Part shown: positions 1-10,244 of the stretch, in pieces
Layout: each line of letters opens with the position of its first letter
Position numbering within the stretch: position 1 is the stretch's first letter
Assembly: GCA_024234875.1 (NCBI GenBank)
Contig: JACKNM010000009.1
Location: 195,771 to 259,770 of the forward strand
DNA from: Ectothiorhodospiraceae bacterium
GTDB lineage: Bacteria; Pseudomonadota; Gammaproteobacteria; HK1
Direction of reading: 5' to 3'
DNA length: 64,000 nucleotides
Program-made: the position numbers and the translations under genes
The notes under the pieces: generated by a model
The model's database searches: none
What the model saw: the letters and a program-made list of their open reading frames with translations, nothing else
Told to the model about the DNA's origin: nothing

Positions 1-896
<896 letters not shown>

Positions 897-1178
897 GCTC
901 TGATGCTTCGATTCCGTTGGCCGGAGTTGCCTGAAAAGCCGCACATCTTACCCTCAACCGGTGGCCGTCCCCAGCCGGCGATCGATCGCGGCGCGGCCGC
1001 TGCCCCGGGTCGCGCGATCGACCGCGCCGCTGGTGACCGCCGGCGCCTCGCCGTCCGTGGGCGCCGCGAGTTGGACGGCATTGCATCGTCGTGGCCGATG
1101 CTCGATGATGCCCGGGCCCTCGCGGCACACACCCTGGCAAACGGCCGAAGAGCCAGACCGAGGAGGAGGACGGGGAGC

Positions 1179-2402
1179 ATGAGCAAGTTCGATTCGCGCC
1201 TGCGCGCTGCACTGGTCGCATTTCTGGTCGCCGCACTGCCCGCTGCCGGCGCGCAGGAACGCGGTGTGACCGACACATCCATCAAGATCGGAGCGCTGGG
1301 GCCGTTCACCGGCAAGGCCGCTCTGTTCAACCCGCTCAACTACGGGTCGATCGCGTACATGCGTTACGTGAACGACATGGGCGGCGTCTGGGGTCGCAAG
1401 TTCGACATCGTCCTCGGCGACAGCGCCTGCGCCGAGGCGAAGGGAATCGCGGCCGCCAAGAAGCTCATCTTCGACGACCAGGCATTCATGATTCTCGGCA
1501 ATCCGTGCAGTGGCGTCGCGATGGCGATCAAGCCGACGCTGATCCAGGAGAACGTGGTCTGGAGCGGCGTCTCCGCGAACCCGCGGATCGACGGCTCCGT
1601 CGGTTCCGGCGGTGACGGTCCTCCTCCGAAGTACATGTTCCACACCACGCCCAACGGCTACTTCAGCGGCCTGACCATGGGCAAGTTCATGATGACCAAG
1701 CCCGGTGCCAAGCGCATCGCCTTCGTCGCCCACACCAACGACTGGGCCCGCGGCTACTGCGACCCGGCGAAGGAGTACATCGAGGCGAACGGCGGCGAGG
1801 TCGTCCTCGATACCGCGATGGAGCGCGGCTCGACCGACGCCACCGCCCAGGTCCTGCAGATCAAGGCCCAGAACGTCGACGGCATCCTCGGCTGCCTGTA
1901 TCAGCCGGAGTTGGTGGTGCTGCTCAAGGACGCGCACAAGTACCAGCTCGGGGTGCCGGTGATCGGCGCGTTGGGCGCGGACTTCGGGCAGACGGTGCAG
2001 CAGGTCGGCAATCCCGACGCGGTCAACGGGGTGTTCTTCCAGGGCCACCTGTACAAGGACAAGATCGGCGCCCCGTCGCTCGAGTGGGCACGGCAAATCC
2101 TGGTCAAGTACCTGACCAAGGACGAGCTGCCCTCCGACGGCGAGCCGACGCACTTCTACTACTTCGGCATGTTCAACGGCATCGGCGTGGTCGAGGGCTT
2201 CCGGCGGGCCGGGCGCGAGCTCACCCGTGACACCTACATCAAGGCGGTCGAGACCCTGAACGACTTCGACACCAATCTCGGTGCCGGCCGCGTGACGATC
2301 ACCGCCGACCAGCACATCGGGGTCAGCAACATGTTCTTCAACGGCCTCGACGAGAAGGGCAACGAGGTCATCTTCACCGCCTACGGCAAGCCGCTGCACT
2401 AG
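1179..2402 (+). CDS. branched-chain amino acid-type ABC transporter, periplasmic substrate-binding protein
   Basis: A 407-residue periplasmic-binding-protein-like fold I protein (LivJ/LivK type). It begins with a Sec signal peptide (basic MSKFDSR, hydrophobic AALVAFLVAALPAA, probable cleavage before QERG). The mature protein opens with VTDTSIKIGALGPFTGKAA, typical of the family. The ATG at 1179 follows a strong AGGAGGAGG ribosome site at 1161-1169; the same frame stays open to 888 but that extension has no signal peptide or ribosome site. It is first in a five-gene importer operon. The nearby hydantoinase pair raises the possibility that the ligand is a cyclic amide or an amino-acid derivative rather than leucine; this is inference. 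Confidence 0.93.
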   Translation: MSKFDSRLRAALVAFLVAALPAAGAQERGVTDTSIKIGALGPFTGKAALFNPLNYGSIAYMRYVNDMGGVWGRKFDIVLGDSACAEAKGIAAAKKLIFDDQAFMILGNPCSGVAMAIKPTLIQENVVWSGVSANPRIDGSVGSGGDGPPPKYMFHTTPNGYFSGLTMGKFMMTKPGAKRIAFVAHTNDWARGYCDPAKEYIEANGGEVVLDTAMERGSTDATAQVLQIKAQNVDGILGCLYQPELVVLLKDAHKYQLGVPVIGALGADFGQTVQQVGNPDAVNGVFFQGHLYKDKIGAPSLEWARQILVKYLTKDELPSDGEPTHFYYFGMFNGIGVVEGFRRAGRELTRDTYIKAVETLNDFDTNLGAGRVTITADQHIGVSNMFFNGLDEKGNEVIFTAYGKPLH

Positions 2403-2501
2403 GGCGCCACCTCGGCGGCGCGGGAGGGGACGCACCCGCGCCGCCGACGAGGATCCGCCGGCGCCACCCGACGTGGTGGCACCGACGGCGGGGGACGAAC
2501 G

Positions 2502-3380
2502 ATGCTGGCTCTGCTGCCCCAGCTCCTGGTGAGCGGGATCGCGATCGGCATGCTCTATGCGCTGATCGCGCTGTCCATGACCATCCTGTACCGCGCCACC
2601 ACGGTGGTGAACTTCGGCCACGGCGACCTGGTCATGGTCGCGGCGTACCTGCTCACGATTTTCGCCGTCAACGCCACCCTGCCCTTCGTTCCCGCCCTGC
2701 TGTTGTCGGTCGCGGTGCTGTTCGCGTTCGGCTTCCTGCTCCACCGCGCCTTCATCTGGCCCATCATCCGCGGCCCCCATCTCAGCCTGGCGATGATGGC
2801 CATCGCCGTCGGCTACTCCGTGCGTGGTCTGGTGCGTCTCGAGTACGGGCAGGAGGCGGTGCGGATGCCGCGACCGTTCGCAGAGAAGATCTTCTTCGTG
2901 AACAACGTCGTCATCACCCTCGACGAGATCGCGTTCTGCGTCGTGGTGCTGGTGATGCTGGTGGCGAGCTACGTGGTGTTCTCCAAGACGCGCTTCGGGC
3001 GCATCGTCCAGGCGATGTTCCAGACCCAGCGCGGAGCATCGCTCGTCGGCATCAACGTGATGCAGTACAACAACGTCATCTGGGGCGTCGGCTGCGCGCT
3101 CGGAGCCCTGGGCGGCGTCCTGCTCGGCCTGATCCTCATCCTCGATCCCGATGTCGGCGCCTGGACGCTGCTGCGCGGATTCGCGGCCATGACCCTCGGC
3201 GGATTCGGCTCGCTCCATGGTGCGGTCGTGGGCGGGCTGCTGATCGGGGTGCTGGAGAAGGTGCTCGGCACCTACGTCTCGACCGCCTTCATCGACATCA
3301 CTTGCTACCTGGTCATCATCGTCGTGCTCCTGATCCGCCCTCGTGGGCTGTTCGGGCAACACGCGACGCTGCGTGTGTGA
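2502..3380 (+). CDS. livH: branched-chain amino acid-type ABC transporter permease, LivH family
   Basis: A 292-residue inner-membrane permease with about eight hydrophobic segments. The N-terminus QLLVSGIAIGMLYALIALSM and the motif VNFGHGDLVMVAAY are the usual LivH signatures, and GGFGSLHGAVVGGLLIG near the C-terminus is the coupling region that contacts the ATPase. Length is normal for the family (about 290-300). The ATG follows GGGGGA seven bases upstream. The 99-base gap from the binding-protein gene holds GC-rich sequence and no evident terminator, so co-transcription is likely. It forms the channel heterodimer with the next gene product. Confidence 0.93.
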   Translation: MLALLPQLLVSGIAIGMLYALIALSMTILYRATTVVNFGHGDLVMVAAYLLTIFAVNATLPFVPALLLSVAVLFAFGFLLHRAFIWPIIRGPHLSLAMMAIAVGYSVRGLVRLEYGQEAVRMPRPFAEKIFFVNNVVITLDEIAFCVVVLVMLVASYVVFSKTRFGRIVQAMFQTQRGASLVGINVMQYNNVIWGVGCALGALGGVLLGLILILDPDVGAWTLLRGFAAMTLGGFGSLHGAVVGGLLIGVLEKVLGTYVSTAFIDITCYLVIIVVLLIRPRGLFGQHATLRV

Positions 3381-3414
3381 CGGCACCCAGAGCTCGCGCG
3401 GAGAAACCGAGACG

Positions 3415-4365
3415 ATGAGACTCACGCGCCGTGCGTTCTGGCTCCTGCCTCTGCTCGCGTTGCCGCTCCCGCTGGTGTTGAACCAGTACTACCAGTACGT
3501 GGTCAACCTGATCCTGGTCTACGTGCTCGTCGGCGTGGGCTTCAACATCGTCGTCGGCAATCTCGGGCAGCTCGCGTTCTCGAACGTCGCCTTCTTCGGG
3601 ATCGGCGCCTACGCATCGGCCATCCTCACCACCAAGCTCGGGATGCCCTGGTGGCTCACCGTCATCCCCGCAGGCCTGATCGGCGCGCTGGCCGGCTGCG
3701 CCGCGAGCATCCCCGCGCTGCGTGGCGTGCGCCTGTTCTACCTCGCCATCATGACGCTGGCGTTCGGCGAGCTGATGCGGTGGTCGTACATCCGCACCCC
3801 GGTCCTGACCGGCGGATCGATGGGCCTGAGCGTACCGCCGGCGGAGGTCCTCGGCTGGACGCTGACCCGAGACGACCAGAAGTTCTACGTCTTCCTGTTC
3901 ATCGTGGTGGTGGTCGTGGTGTGCACGAACCGCATCCTCGAGTCACGGATCGGTCGCGCGTTCCAGGCAATCAAGAACGACGAGAAGGCGGCGGCGGCCA
4001 TGGCGATCGCGACCAGCCGATACTTCCTCCTCGCCTTCGCGCTGAGCGGATTCGTCGTCGGCATCGGTGGTGCGATGTACGCGGCCCTGGTCGGGCACCT
4101 CTCTCCGGAGGCCTTCGACCTCGTCCAGCTCATCCAGCAGTTCGCCATCATCATGGTCGGCGGGCTGGGGAGTCTCGCCGGCTCGGTCCTCGGCGCCATC
4201 CTGATCACCGCGACGCCGGAGATCTTTCGCGACTGGCCAGGCTTCGAGGAGCTGATGTTCGGGGTGGTGATCGTGCTGGTCATCATGTTCCTGCCACGCG
4301 GACTGGTCAGTCTGCTCGCCAGGATCCACCCGGTGTTCAAGGACCGCTTCTACCAGGACGACTGA
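3415..4365 (+). CDS. livM: branched-chain amino acid-type ABC transporter permease, LivM family
   Basis: A 316-residue polytopic permease. Family hallmarks are VNLILVYVLVGVGFNIVVGNLGQLAFSNVAFFGIGAYASA (cited only as the region at residues 25-65) and GGLGSLAGSVLGAILI near the C-terminus. The ATG at 3415 starts MRLTRRAFW, a basic head before the first membrane helix; the frame is open upstream to 3343 but that extension overlaps the end of livH and lacks membrane character. It pairs with LivH to form the translocation pore. The stop codon is followed after one base by the GTG of the ATPase gene, which indicates tight translational coupling. Confidence 0.92.
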   Translation: MRLTRRAFWLLPLLALPLPLVLNQYYQYVVNLILVYVLVGVGFNIVVGNLGQLAFSNVAFFGIGAYASAILTTKLGMPWWLTVIPAGLIGALAGCAASIPALRGVRLFYLAIMTLAFGELMRWSYIRTPVLTGGSMGLSVPPAEVLGWTLTRDDQKFYVFLFIVVVVVVCTNRILESRIGRAFQAIKNDEKAAAAMAIATSRYFLLAFALSGFVVGIGGAMYAALVGHLSPEAFDLVQLIQQFAIIMVGGLGSLAGSVLGAILITATPEIFRDWPGFEELMFGVVIVLVIMFLPRGLVSLLARIHPVFKDRFYQDD

Positions 4366-4366
4366 C

Positions 4367-5125
4367 GTGGCGTTGCTCGAGGTCGAGGGTGCGACGGTGC
4401 AGTTCGGCGGTCTGACCGCCGTCAGCGACGTGAGCTTCACCGTGGAGCCGGGGACCGTGCGCGCGCTGATCGGACCGAACGGAGCCGGCAAGACGACGTT
4501 GTTCCGTGCCATCGCACGCGACGAGCAGCTGAGCCGCGGCAGCGTTCGATTCCGCGGCGAGCCGATTCACCAGCTGACACCGAACGAGGTCTCGAGGCGC
4601 GGGGTGCGCCGGACCTTCCAGAACGGTGGGCTGTTCGGTGACCTCACCGCCCTGGAGAACGTCCTGACCGGGCTCCACATCGAGATCGACAGCTCCCTGC
4701 TCGGCCTCGTCGTGGGCTCCAAGCGCTCGCGCGCATCCGAGCGCGCCGCCACCAGGCGAGCGCGCGAGCTGCTGGAGATGATGGGTATCGGGCATGTCGC
4801 CGACCAGTTCGCCCGCGATCTCTCCGGCGGCCAGCAGCGCATGGTCGAGATCGTGCGCGCACTGGCCACCGACCCGCCGTTGCTCCTGCTCGACGAGCCC
4901 GCCGTCGGCCTCGCCCCACCGGTGCGGCTGGAGTTGCTCGAGATCATCCGCCGACTGGTGGAGACCCGGGGGACCGCGGTGCTCCTCATCGAGCATGCCA
5001 TCGAGTTCGTGATGACCGTCTCCGACTCGATCATGGTGCTCAACAACGGCACCCTGATCGCCGAGGGCACACCCGACGAGGTGCGCCAGAATCGCGAGGT
5101 GCTGGAGGCCTACCTTGGCCGCTGA
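4367..5125 (+). CDS. livG: branched-chain amino acid-type ABC transporter ATP-binding protein, LivG family
   Basis: A 252-residue cytoplasmic ATPase starting at GTG 4367. It has Walker A GPNGAGKTT, the LivG-type stretch RRTFQNGGLFGDLTALENV, the signature LSGGQQRMVEIVRAL and Walker B LLLLDEPAVGL followed by the H-loop LLIEHAIEF. The C-terminal VLNNGTLIAEGTPDEVRQN is typical of the subfamily. It drives transport together with LivF. Its end overlaps the start of livF by 11 bases, so the two ATPases are probably made in a fixed ratio. Confidence 0.93.
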   Translation: MALLEVEGATVQFGGLTAVSDVSFTVEPGTVRALIGPNGAGKTTLFRAIARDEQLSRGSVRFRGEPIHQLTPNEVSRRGVRRTFQNGGLFGDLTALENVLTGLHIEIDSSLLGLVVGSKRSRASERAATRRARELLEMMGIGHVADQFARDLSGGQQRMVEIVRALATDPPLLLLDEPAVGLAPPVRLELLEIIRRLVETRGTAVLLIEHAIEFVMTVSDSIMVLNNGTLIAEGTPDEVRQNREVLEAYLGR

Positions 5126-5825
5126 ACCGCTGCTCCGGATGACCGACGTCGTCGCCGGCTATGGCGACAGCCTGATCCTGCGCGGCGTCAGCCTGGCGGT
5201 GGAGAGCCGCGAGATCGTCACCCTCCTCGGCGCGAACGGGAGTGGGAAGTCCACCATCCTGAACACCATCAGCGGCTTCGTGCGCCCCCGAGAGGGAGCG
5301 ATCGAGATCGCCGGTGCGTCGATCGGGGGGTTGCCACCTCACCGCACGTTCCGACACGGGGTGGTCCAGGTGTCGCAGGCACGCGATCTGTTCGGCGATC
5401 TCTCCGTGAGCGAGAACCTCAAGCTCGGCTGCATCGTCCACGGCGACGAGAGTGCCGGACTCGCGCGCGTGTACGACTACTTCCCGCGCCTCGCCGAGCG
5501 CCGCTCACAACGCGTCAGCACCATGTCGGGCGGCGAGCAACAGATGGTGGCGTTGGGGCGCGCGCTGATGAGTCAGCCGCGCCTGCTCCTCCTCGACGAG
5601 CCCTCGGGCGGACTGTCACCGCGGTTCGTCGAGGAGATCGGCGAGATCGCAAAGCGCATGCGCGCCGACGGCCTGACCATCCTGCTGGTCGAGCAGAACC
5701 TGCGCCTCGCGCTGGCGGTGAGCGACCGCTACCTCATCCTGCGCGACGGCAAGGTCGTCGACGGCGGTGACGCGGCGAGCATGCAGGGCTCCCACGAGGA
5801 CATCGTGCGGCGGATCTATCTCTGA
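5115..5825 (+). CDS. livF: branched-chain amino acid-type ABC transporter ATP-binding protein, LivF family
   Basis: A 236-residue ATPase, the usual LivF length. It shows Walker A GANGSGKST, the Q-loop region VSQARDLFGDLSVSENL, signature MSGGEQQMVALGRALM and Walker B LLLLDEPSGGLSP, then LLVEQNLRLAL. The start is taken as TTG 5115, giving MAAEPLLRMTDVVAGYG; no ATG or GTG gives a full N-terminus. It overlaps livG by 11 bases and ends the operon. A perfect hairpin follows its stop codon and separates it from the convergent hydantoinase genes. Confidence 0.92.
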   Translation: MAAEPLLRMTDVVAGYGDSLILRGVSLAVESREIVTLLGANGSGKSTILNTISGFVRPREGAIEIAGASIGGLPPHRTFRHGVVQVSQARDLFGDLSVSENLKLGCIVHGDESAGLARVYDYFPRLAERRSQRVSTMSGGEQQMVALGRALMSQPRLLLLDEPSGGLSPRFVEEIGEIAKRMRADGLTILLVEQNLRLALAVSDRYLILRDGKVVDGGDAASMQGSHEDIVRRIYL

Positions 5826-5830
5826 GGCGA

Positions 5831-5857
5831 CGCACGACGCCACCGAGGCGTCGTGCG
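5831..5857. terminator. hairpin between convergent livF and hydantoinase B gene
   Basis: A perfect 11-bp inverted repeat (CGCACGACGCC / GGCGTCGTGCG) with a five-base loop begins six bases after the livF stop codon. There is no T tract on either side, so it is a terminator candidate by position and stem strength only. It could serve both convergent transcripts or stabilise the 3' end of the liv mRNA. Confidence 0.55.
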
Positions 5858-5924
5858 CATTCGGCGGCCGGGGCGCTCACCCTCGGCAGGCCCCGCATCC
5901 GCCAGCGACCGCGCATCCGCCCCC

Positions 5925-7922
5925 TCAGTCCGACGCCAGACCCTCGAGCTCGGGGTACCGCGCGGCGATGGCTCGAAACGCGGCCCGGACCTCCGCGCCG
6001 TCACCGCGCCGCTCTTGCGGAGCCATCGCCTCCAACGCCTCGAACACCCGGTGCTTGACGAAGAACCGCCAGTCCACCGGGAGACGCGCCAGGATCTCGG
6101 TGAGCGCGGTGTAGTTCTGCCGGGTCCAGATCCCCTCGAAGGCCACTCGCTCGGCGTTGTAGCCGAAGCCGGTCCGTCCATCGGCGGCGCGCATCTGCGC
6201 GCGCAGGGCGTCGGTCGCGTCGACGTCGACGGCGCCGTCGACGATGACCACACCGTACTCGTCCCGTGCCGACTCGACGCCGACGAAGCCACGCTCGACG
6301 TCGGCAAGGACCCGGGAAGGCTCACGGTCGAGCGGCGACCCGAAGCCGCCCGCCCCCGACGAGGTGATCCGAATCACGTCGCCAGGACCGATGCGCACCA
6401 CGTCCGTGTTACCGAGATCCGTCTCGTGATTGGAGTCGGGGTTGAGGAAGAAGGAGGACGGCTTGCCGGCAAATCCCCCCATCGCGCCCCATGGCGTGAA
6501 CCTGGTGCGGTCGCGGTTGCGCGCGGTGACCACGGTGTTCGGGCTGAACACCTGGAACTCCAGCGTGGTGCCGGTGCCACCGCGCCAACGACCGGCGCCG
6601 CCGGAGTCGCACGCGAGCCCGTACCGCAGGATCTTCACCGGAACCTCGGCCTCGTTGATCTCGACCGGCGTGTTCTTCAGGAAGCCGAAGTTGGCCCCCG
6701 ACCCCTCGGTGCCATCACGGAAGGCGACCGCTCCGGCGCCGCCGGTGATCGGATCGAGGTTGGCCATGATCTTGCGGCCGGTACGGCTGTCGGTGGTGCG
6801 CAGGTTGATGAGCGGCCCACCGTCGCCGCAAGCCGCCGGCACCAGATCGGGAAGCGCCTGGGCGAAGGCACCGAACACGCACGACATCAGGCGCATGACG
6901 CCGAGACTGCGCATTCCGACCGCGGCCGGGAACTGCGGGTTCACGATCGAGCCCTCCGGCACCACACAGCGCGCCGGGCGCAGCAGTCCGCTGTTCAGCA
7001 ACACCGTCGGATCCGCGGTGTACATCACGTACATGTACGGAATCAGCAGCAACACGTGGCGCGGGTCACCACCGGTCGGGATGTTCAGCGAGGCGGTGAC
7101 CTGGGGATCGCTCTCCGAGAAATCGAACTCGATCTCGTCACCGGCGACCCGCATGCTCACCGCCAGACGGCACGGCTTGCCGTCGACCGCGTCCTCGTCC
7201 ATGTAGTCGGCGAAGAAGTACTCGCCATCGGGAATGCGCCGGATCACGAGGCGCGCCTGCTCCTCCGCGTAGTCGAGCAAGTCCTGGATGCCCTGGCGGA
7301 AGGTGTCGATCCCGAAGCGGCGGATCATCTCGTGGACCTTCCGCTCCCCGGTGTGCATCGCCGCGATCTGGGCCTTCAGATCGCCCCAGTTCTGCTCCGG
7401 CATCCGCACGTTGAGCAGCATGACGTCGAGCAGCTCCCGGTTCAGCTCGCCGCGTTTGTAGAGCTTCGACGGCGGAAACCGAATACCCTCCTGGTGCACC
7501 TCGAAGTTCGCGCGCGACAGGCTCGCGGGTACCGCGCCGCCGACGTCGGTGTTGTGCACGTGGCCGACCGCGAAGCAGACCAGCTCTCCCTGGTGGAAGA
7601 TCGGCTTCCACAGGTGCACGTCCGGCGAATGGGTGCAGACGAAGCCGCTGTAGGGATCGTTGGTCATGCAGATGTCGCCCTCCTCGTACTCGTCGACGAG
7701 GGCGATGGCGCGACCGTAGTCGAGCCCCACGAACCAGGTCGCGCCGAGATCGTACGGGGAGGCGAAGGTCTTGCCGTCCGGGGTGGCGAGCCCGGTGGTG
7801 AAGTCCTCGGTCTCCTTGACGAAGGTCGAGTGCGCGGTGCGAAAGAGGGTGTGCGCCATGCTCTCGGTGGCTGCCGCACAGTGGTTGGCGAGGATCTGCA
7901 GGGTGATGCGGTCGATGGCCAT
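5925..7922 (-). CDS. hyuB: hydantoinase B/oxoprolinase family protein (HyuB-like subunit)
   Basis: A 665-residue protein beginning MAIDRITLQILANHCAAATESM, the usual start of the hydantoinase B/oxoprolinase family (Pfam Hydantoinase_B). Diagnostic stretches include CMTNDPYSGFVCTHSPDV, VGHVHNTDVGG and the C-terminal ITSSGAGGFGSPLDREP. HyuB subunits act with HyuA in ATP-dependent opening of cyclic amides (hydantoins, 5-oxoproline, caprolactam) or in related ATP-dependent carboxylations. Its ATG overlaps the hyuA stop by one base (TGATG), so the two are coupled and likely form one enzyme. The exact substrate cannot be read from sequence. Confidence 0.9.
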   Translation of the reverse strand: MAIDRITLQILANHCAAATESMAHTLFRTAHSTFVKETEDFTTGLATPDGKTFASPYDLGATWFVGLDYGRAIALVDEYEEGDICMTNDPYSGFVCTHSPDVHLWKPIFHQGELVCFAVGHVHNTDVGGAVPASLSRANFEVHQEGIRFPPSKLYKRGELNRELLDVMLLNVRMPEQNWGDLKAQIAAMHTGERKVHEMIRRFGIDTFRQGIQDLLDYAEEQARLVIRRIPDGEYFFADYMDEDAVDGKPCRLAVSMRVAGDEIEFDFSESDPQVTASLNIPTGGDPRHVLLLIPYMYVMYTADPTVLLNSGLLRPARCVVPEGSIVNPQFPAAVGMRSLGVMRLMSCVFGAFAQALPDLVPAACGDGGPLINLRTTDSRTGRKIMANLDPITGGAGAVAFRDGTEGSGANFGFLKNTPVEINEAEVPVKILRYGLACDSGGAGRWRGGTGTTLEFQVFSPNTVVTARNRDRTRFTPWGAMGGFAGKPSSFFLNPDSNHETDLGNTDVVRIGPGDVIRITSSGAGGFGSPLDREPSRVLADVERGFVGVESARDEYGVVIVDGAVDVDATDALRAQMRAADGRTGFGYNAERVAFEGIWTRQNYTALTEILARLPVDWRFFVKHRVFEALEAMAPQERRGDGAEVRAAFRAIAARYPELEGLASD

Positions 7923-9994
7923 CAGTTGCCTCCTTCGCCCAGACCGGCGCCGGCGGCGCCGAAGGTGAGGACCAGGTTGCCGAACCGGTCGACGCGCCCG
8001 GCATAGCCACCGGGCACGCAGGTGGTGCAGTCACTCTGCGCGATCACGCAGGGTCCGTCGAGGCGGTGGCCGGCTCGCAGCTTCTCCCGAGCATAGATCG
8101 GGATCGGCTGGCGGGTGCCGTCGACGAACACCTCGATCGATCGCTCCGGCTCGGCCTGCGCATCCACCGGCTCGGTGGCGGGGATGCGCGGCTTCGGGCT
8201 CAGGCCCACGATGACCATACGCAGGTTGATGATCTGCACCGGGGCCTCGCGGTCGGCATGCTCGTAGACCTGCTCGTGCTCGCGATGGAAGGCCTCGGCC
8301 ATGCCCGCGACGTTGCCCGCGGCGACGTCCCCGGCATCGAGGGTGCATTCGATCTCGAAGGACTGACCCCGATAGCGCATGTCCGCCGAGTACACCAGCC
8401 GGTAGTCACCCTGGTAGTGCTGCTCCTCGCGCAACCAGTGCACGGCCTGGCGCTCGAGCTCGGCGAAGCCGTCACGAATGCGCCCGGTGACGCTGTCGTC
8501 GAGCTCGATGAACACGGTCGAGATGAAGTCGTTCTTGATGTCCGCGATCAGGCCGCCGAGCGCGCTCAGCACACCCGGTGTCGGCGGCACCACGACGTTC
8601 GCCATGCCGAGCTCGCGGGCGAGGAAGCAGGCCATCATCGGCCCGGCGCCGCCGAATGCCTGCATCGCGAAGTCGCGCGGATCCATGCCGTAGTGGGAGA
8701 CCAGCTTGCTGACCTCCATGTACATGCCGGACACCGCGATGTCGATGATCGCCTGCGCCGTCTCCTCGACGGTCCGACCGATCGGATCCGCGACCGTGCG
8801 CAGCGCCTGGCGCGCGCGCTCGACGTCGATGGTGATCGCGCTGTAGCCGAGATCGAACTGCCCGATGTAGCCGAGGGCCACGAAGGCGTCGGTGATCGTC
8901 GGTCGCTCGCCGCCGCGGCCGTAGCAGGCAGGCCCCGGTGTCGAGCCGGCGCTCTCCGGCCCGACCTTGAGCACGCCGAGCTCGTCGACCCAGGCAATCG
9001 ATCCACCACCGGCGCCGATGGAGGTGACCGCCACCGAGGGGATGTAGATCGGGAACTCGCCGATGACCTCCCCGACGCCGTACTGCGGCATGCCATCGCG
9101 GATGAACGCGACGTCGGCACTGGTACCACCGATGTCGAGGCTCATGGTGTTGGTGAAGCCGGAGAGGCGGGCGACGAAGCTCGCGCCGATGACCCCGGCT
9201 GCGGTGCCGGAGAGAATCATCTGCACGCACGCGCTCTTGCCGAGCTCCGCGCTCATCACGCCGCCGTTCGACTTGGTGACCAGTGGCTCCGCCGGCACGC
9301 CGACCTCGGCCAGGGCGCGCTGCAACGAGGTGAGGTAGTGGCTCACCCGTGGCTGCACGTAGCCGTGGATGACCGCGGTGGTGGTGCGCTCGTACTCGCG
9401 GATGATCGACCACACGTCGCTCGAGCAGAACACCGGCAACCCGGGCGCGGCACGCTCGACGATGGCCTTGACCTGGTGCTCGTGGGCGGGATTGCGGTAG
9501 GCGTTGATCAGCGCGACGACGATTCCCTCCGCCCCCCTCGCCCGCGCCCCGTCGAGCGCGGCGAGGACGCTCGCCTCGTCGACCGGCAGGTCCTCACGAC
9601 CGTCGGCACGCAGCCGCTCGCGGACCGGGAACACGCGCTCCTTGGTGATCAGGGGCTCGGGGCGCCGCGAGTGCAGCGAGTACGGATCGGGCATCTTCAG
9701 CCGTGCGACCTCGAGCACGTCGACGAAGTTCTCGGTCGTGAACAGGGCGAGACGCACGCCCTTGCGCTGGATGACGGTGTTGACGCCGACGGTCGTGCCG
9801 TGGGTGAAGTACTCGATGCTCGACGGGACCACACCATAGCGCTCGTGGAGCGCGGCGATGCCGGTCATCACCTCCGAGCCGGGTCGGTCGGGCGTCGACA
9901 GCACCTTGAGCGTGTGGAGCTGATTGGTCTCGTCGTCGAACGCGCAGAAGTCGGTGAACGTGCCGCCGATGTCGACACCGACACGATATGCCAT
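7922..9994 (-). CDS. hyuA: hydantoinase/oxoprolinase A family protein (HyuA-like ATPase subunit)
   Basis: A 690-residue protein. The N-terminus MAYRVGVDIGGTFTDFCAFD carries the phosphate-binding loop of the actin-like ATPase fold used by this family; further marks are FTHGTTVGVNTVIQRKG, SNGGVMSAE, SLDIGGTSADVAFI and AFGGAGPMMACF. The ATG at 9994 is chosen; a GTG at 10003 (adding three residues) is possible and sits in a G-run. It is the ATP-using half of a two-subunit cyclic-amide hydrolase with the downstream hyuB. The pair converges on the Liv importer, which could supply the substrate or its product; that link is inference. Confidence 0.9.
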   Translation of the reverse strand: MAYRVGVDIGGTFTDFCAFDDETNQLHTLKVLSTPDRPGSEVMTGIAALHERYGVVPSSIEYFTHGTTVGVNTVIQRKGVRLALFTTENFVDVLEVARLKMPDPYSLHSRRPEPLITKERVFPVRERLRADGREDLPVDEASVLAALDGARARGAEGIVVALINAYRNPAHEHQVKAIVERAAPGLPVFCSSDVWSIIREYERTTTAVIHGYVQPRVSHYLTSLQRALAEVGVPAEPLVTKSNGGVMSAELGKSACVQMILSGTAAGVIGASFVARLSGFTNTMSLDIGGTSADVAFIRDGMPQYGVGEVIGEFPIYIPSVAVTSIGAGGGSIAWVDELGVLKVGPESAGSTPGPACYGRGGERPTITDAFVALGYIGQFDLGYSAITIDVERARQALRTVADPIGRTVEETAQAIIDIAVSGMYMEVSKLVSHYGMDPRDFAMQAFGGAGPMMACFLARELGMANVVVPPTPGVLSALGGLIADIKNDFISTVFIELDDSVTGRIRDGFAELERQAVHWLREEQHYQGDYRLVYSADMRYRGQSFEIECTLDAGDVAAGNVAGMAEAFHREHEQVYEHADREAPVQIINLRMVIVGLSPKPRIPATEPVDAQAEPERSIEVFVDGTRQPIPIYAREKLRAGHRLDGPCVIAQSDCTTCVPGGYAGRVDRFGNLVLTFGAAGAGLGEGGN

Positions 9995-10244
9995 GAGCGG
10001 CACCCCCCGTGCGAGCCTGTGGTCCAGAGCGCTGGTTGAATGGGGCGCACACCGTTACGGATGGGCGTGGCGGGCGCTCCGCGTAGCGGACTCGCATGCT
10101 AATGCGCGCGGCGAGCGCGCGCCACCGATTCCGCGCGCGGGCGCGACCACACCGGACGGGGACGACACGACATGAGGTCGCCGGTCGCGCGCGGCGGGAA
10201 GGGACCGCGCCGGGTCCCCTACCTCGGGCAGGCCGGAGTGTGCC

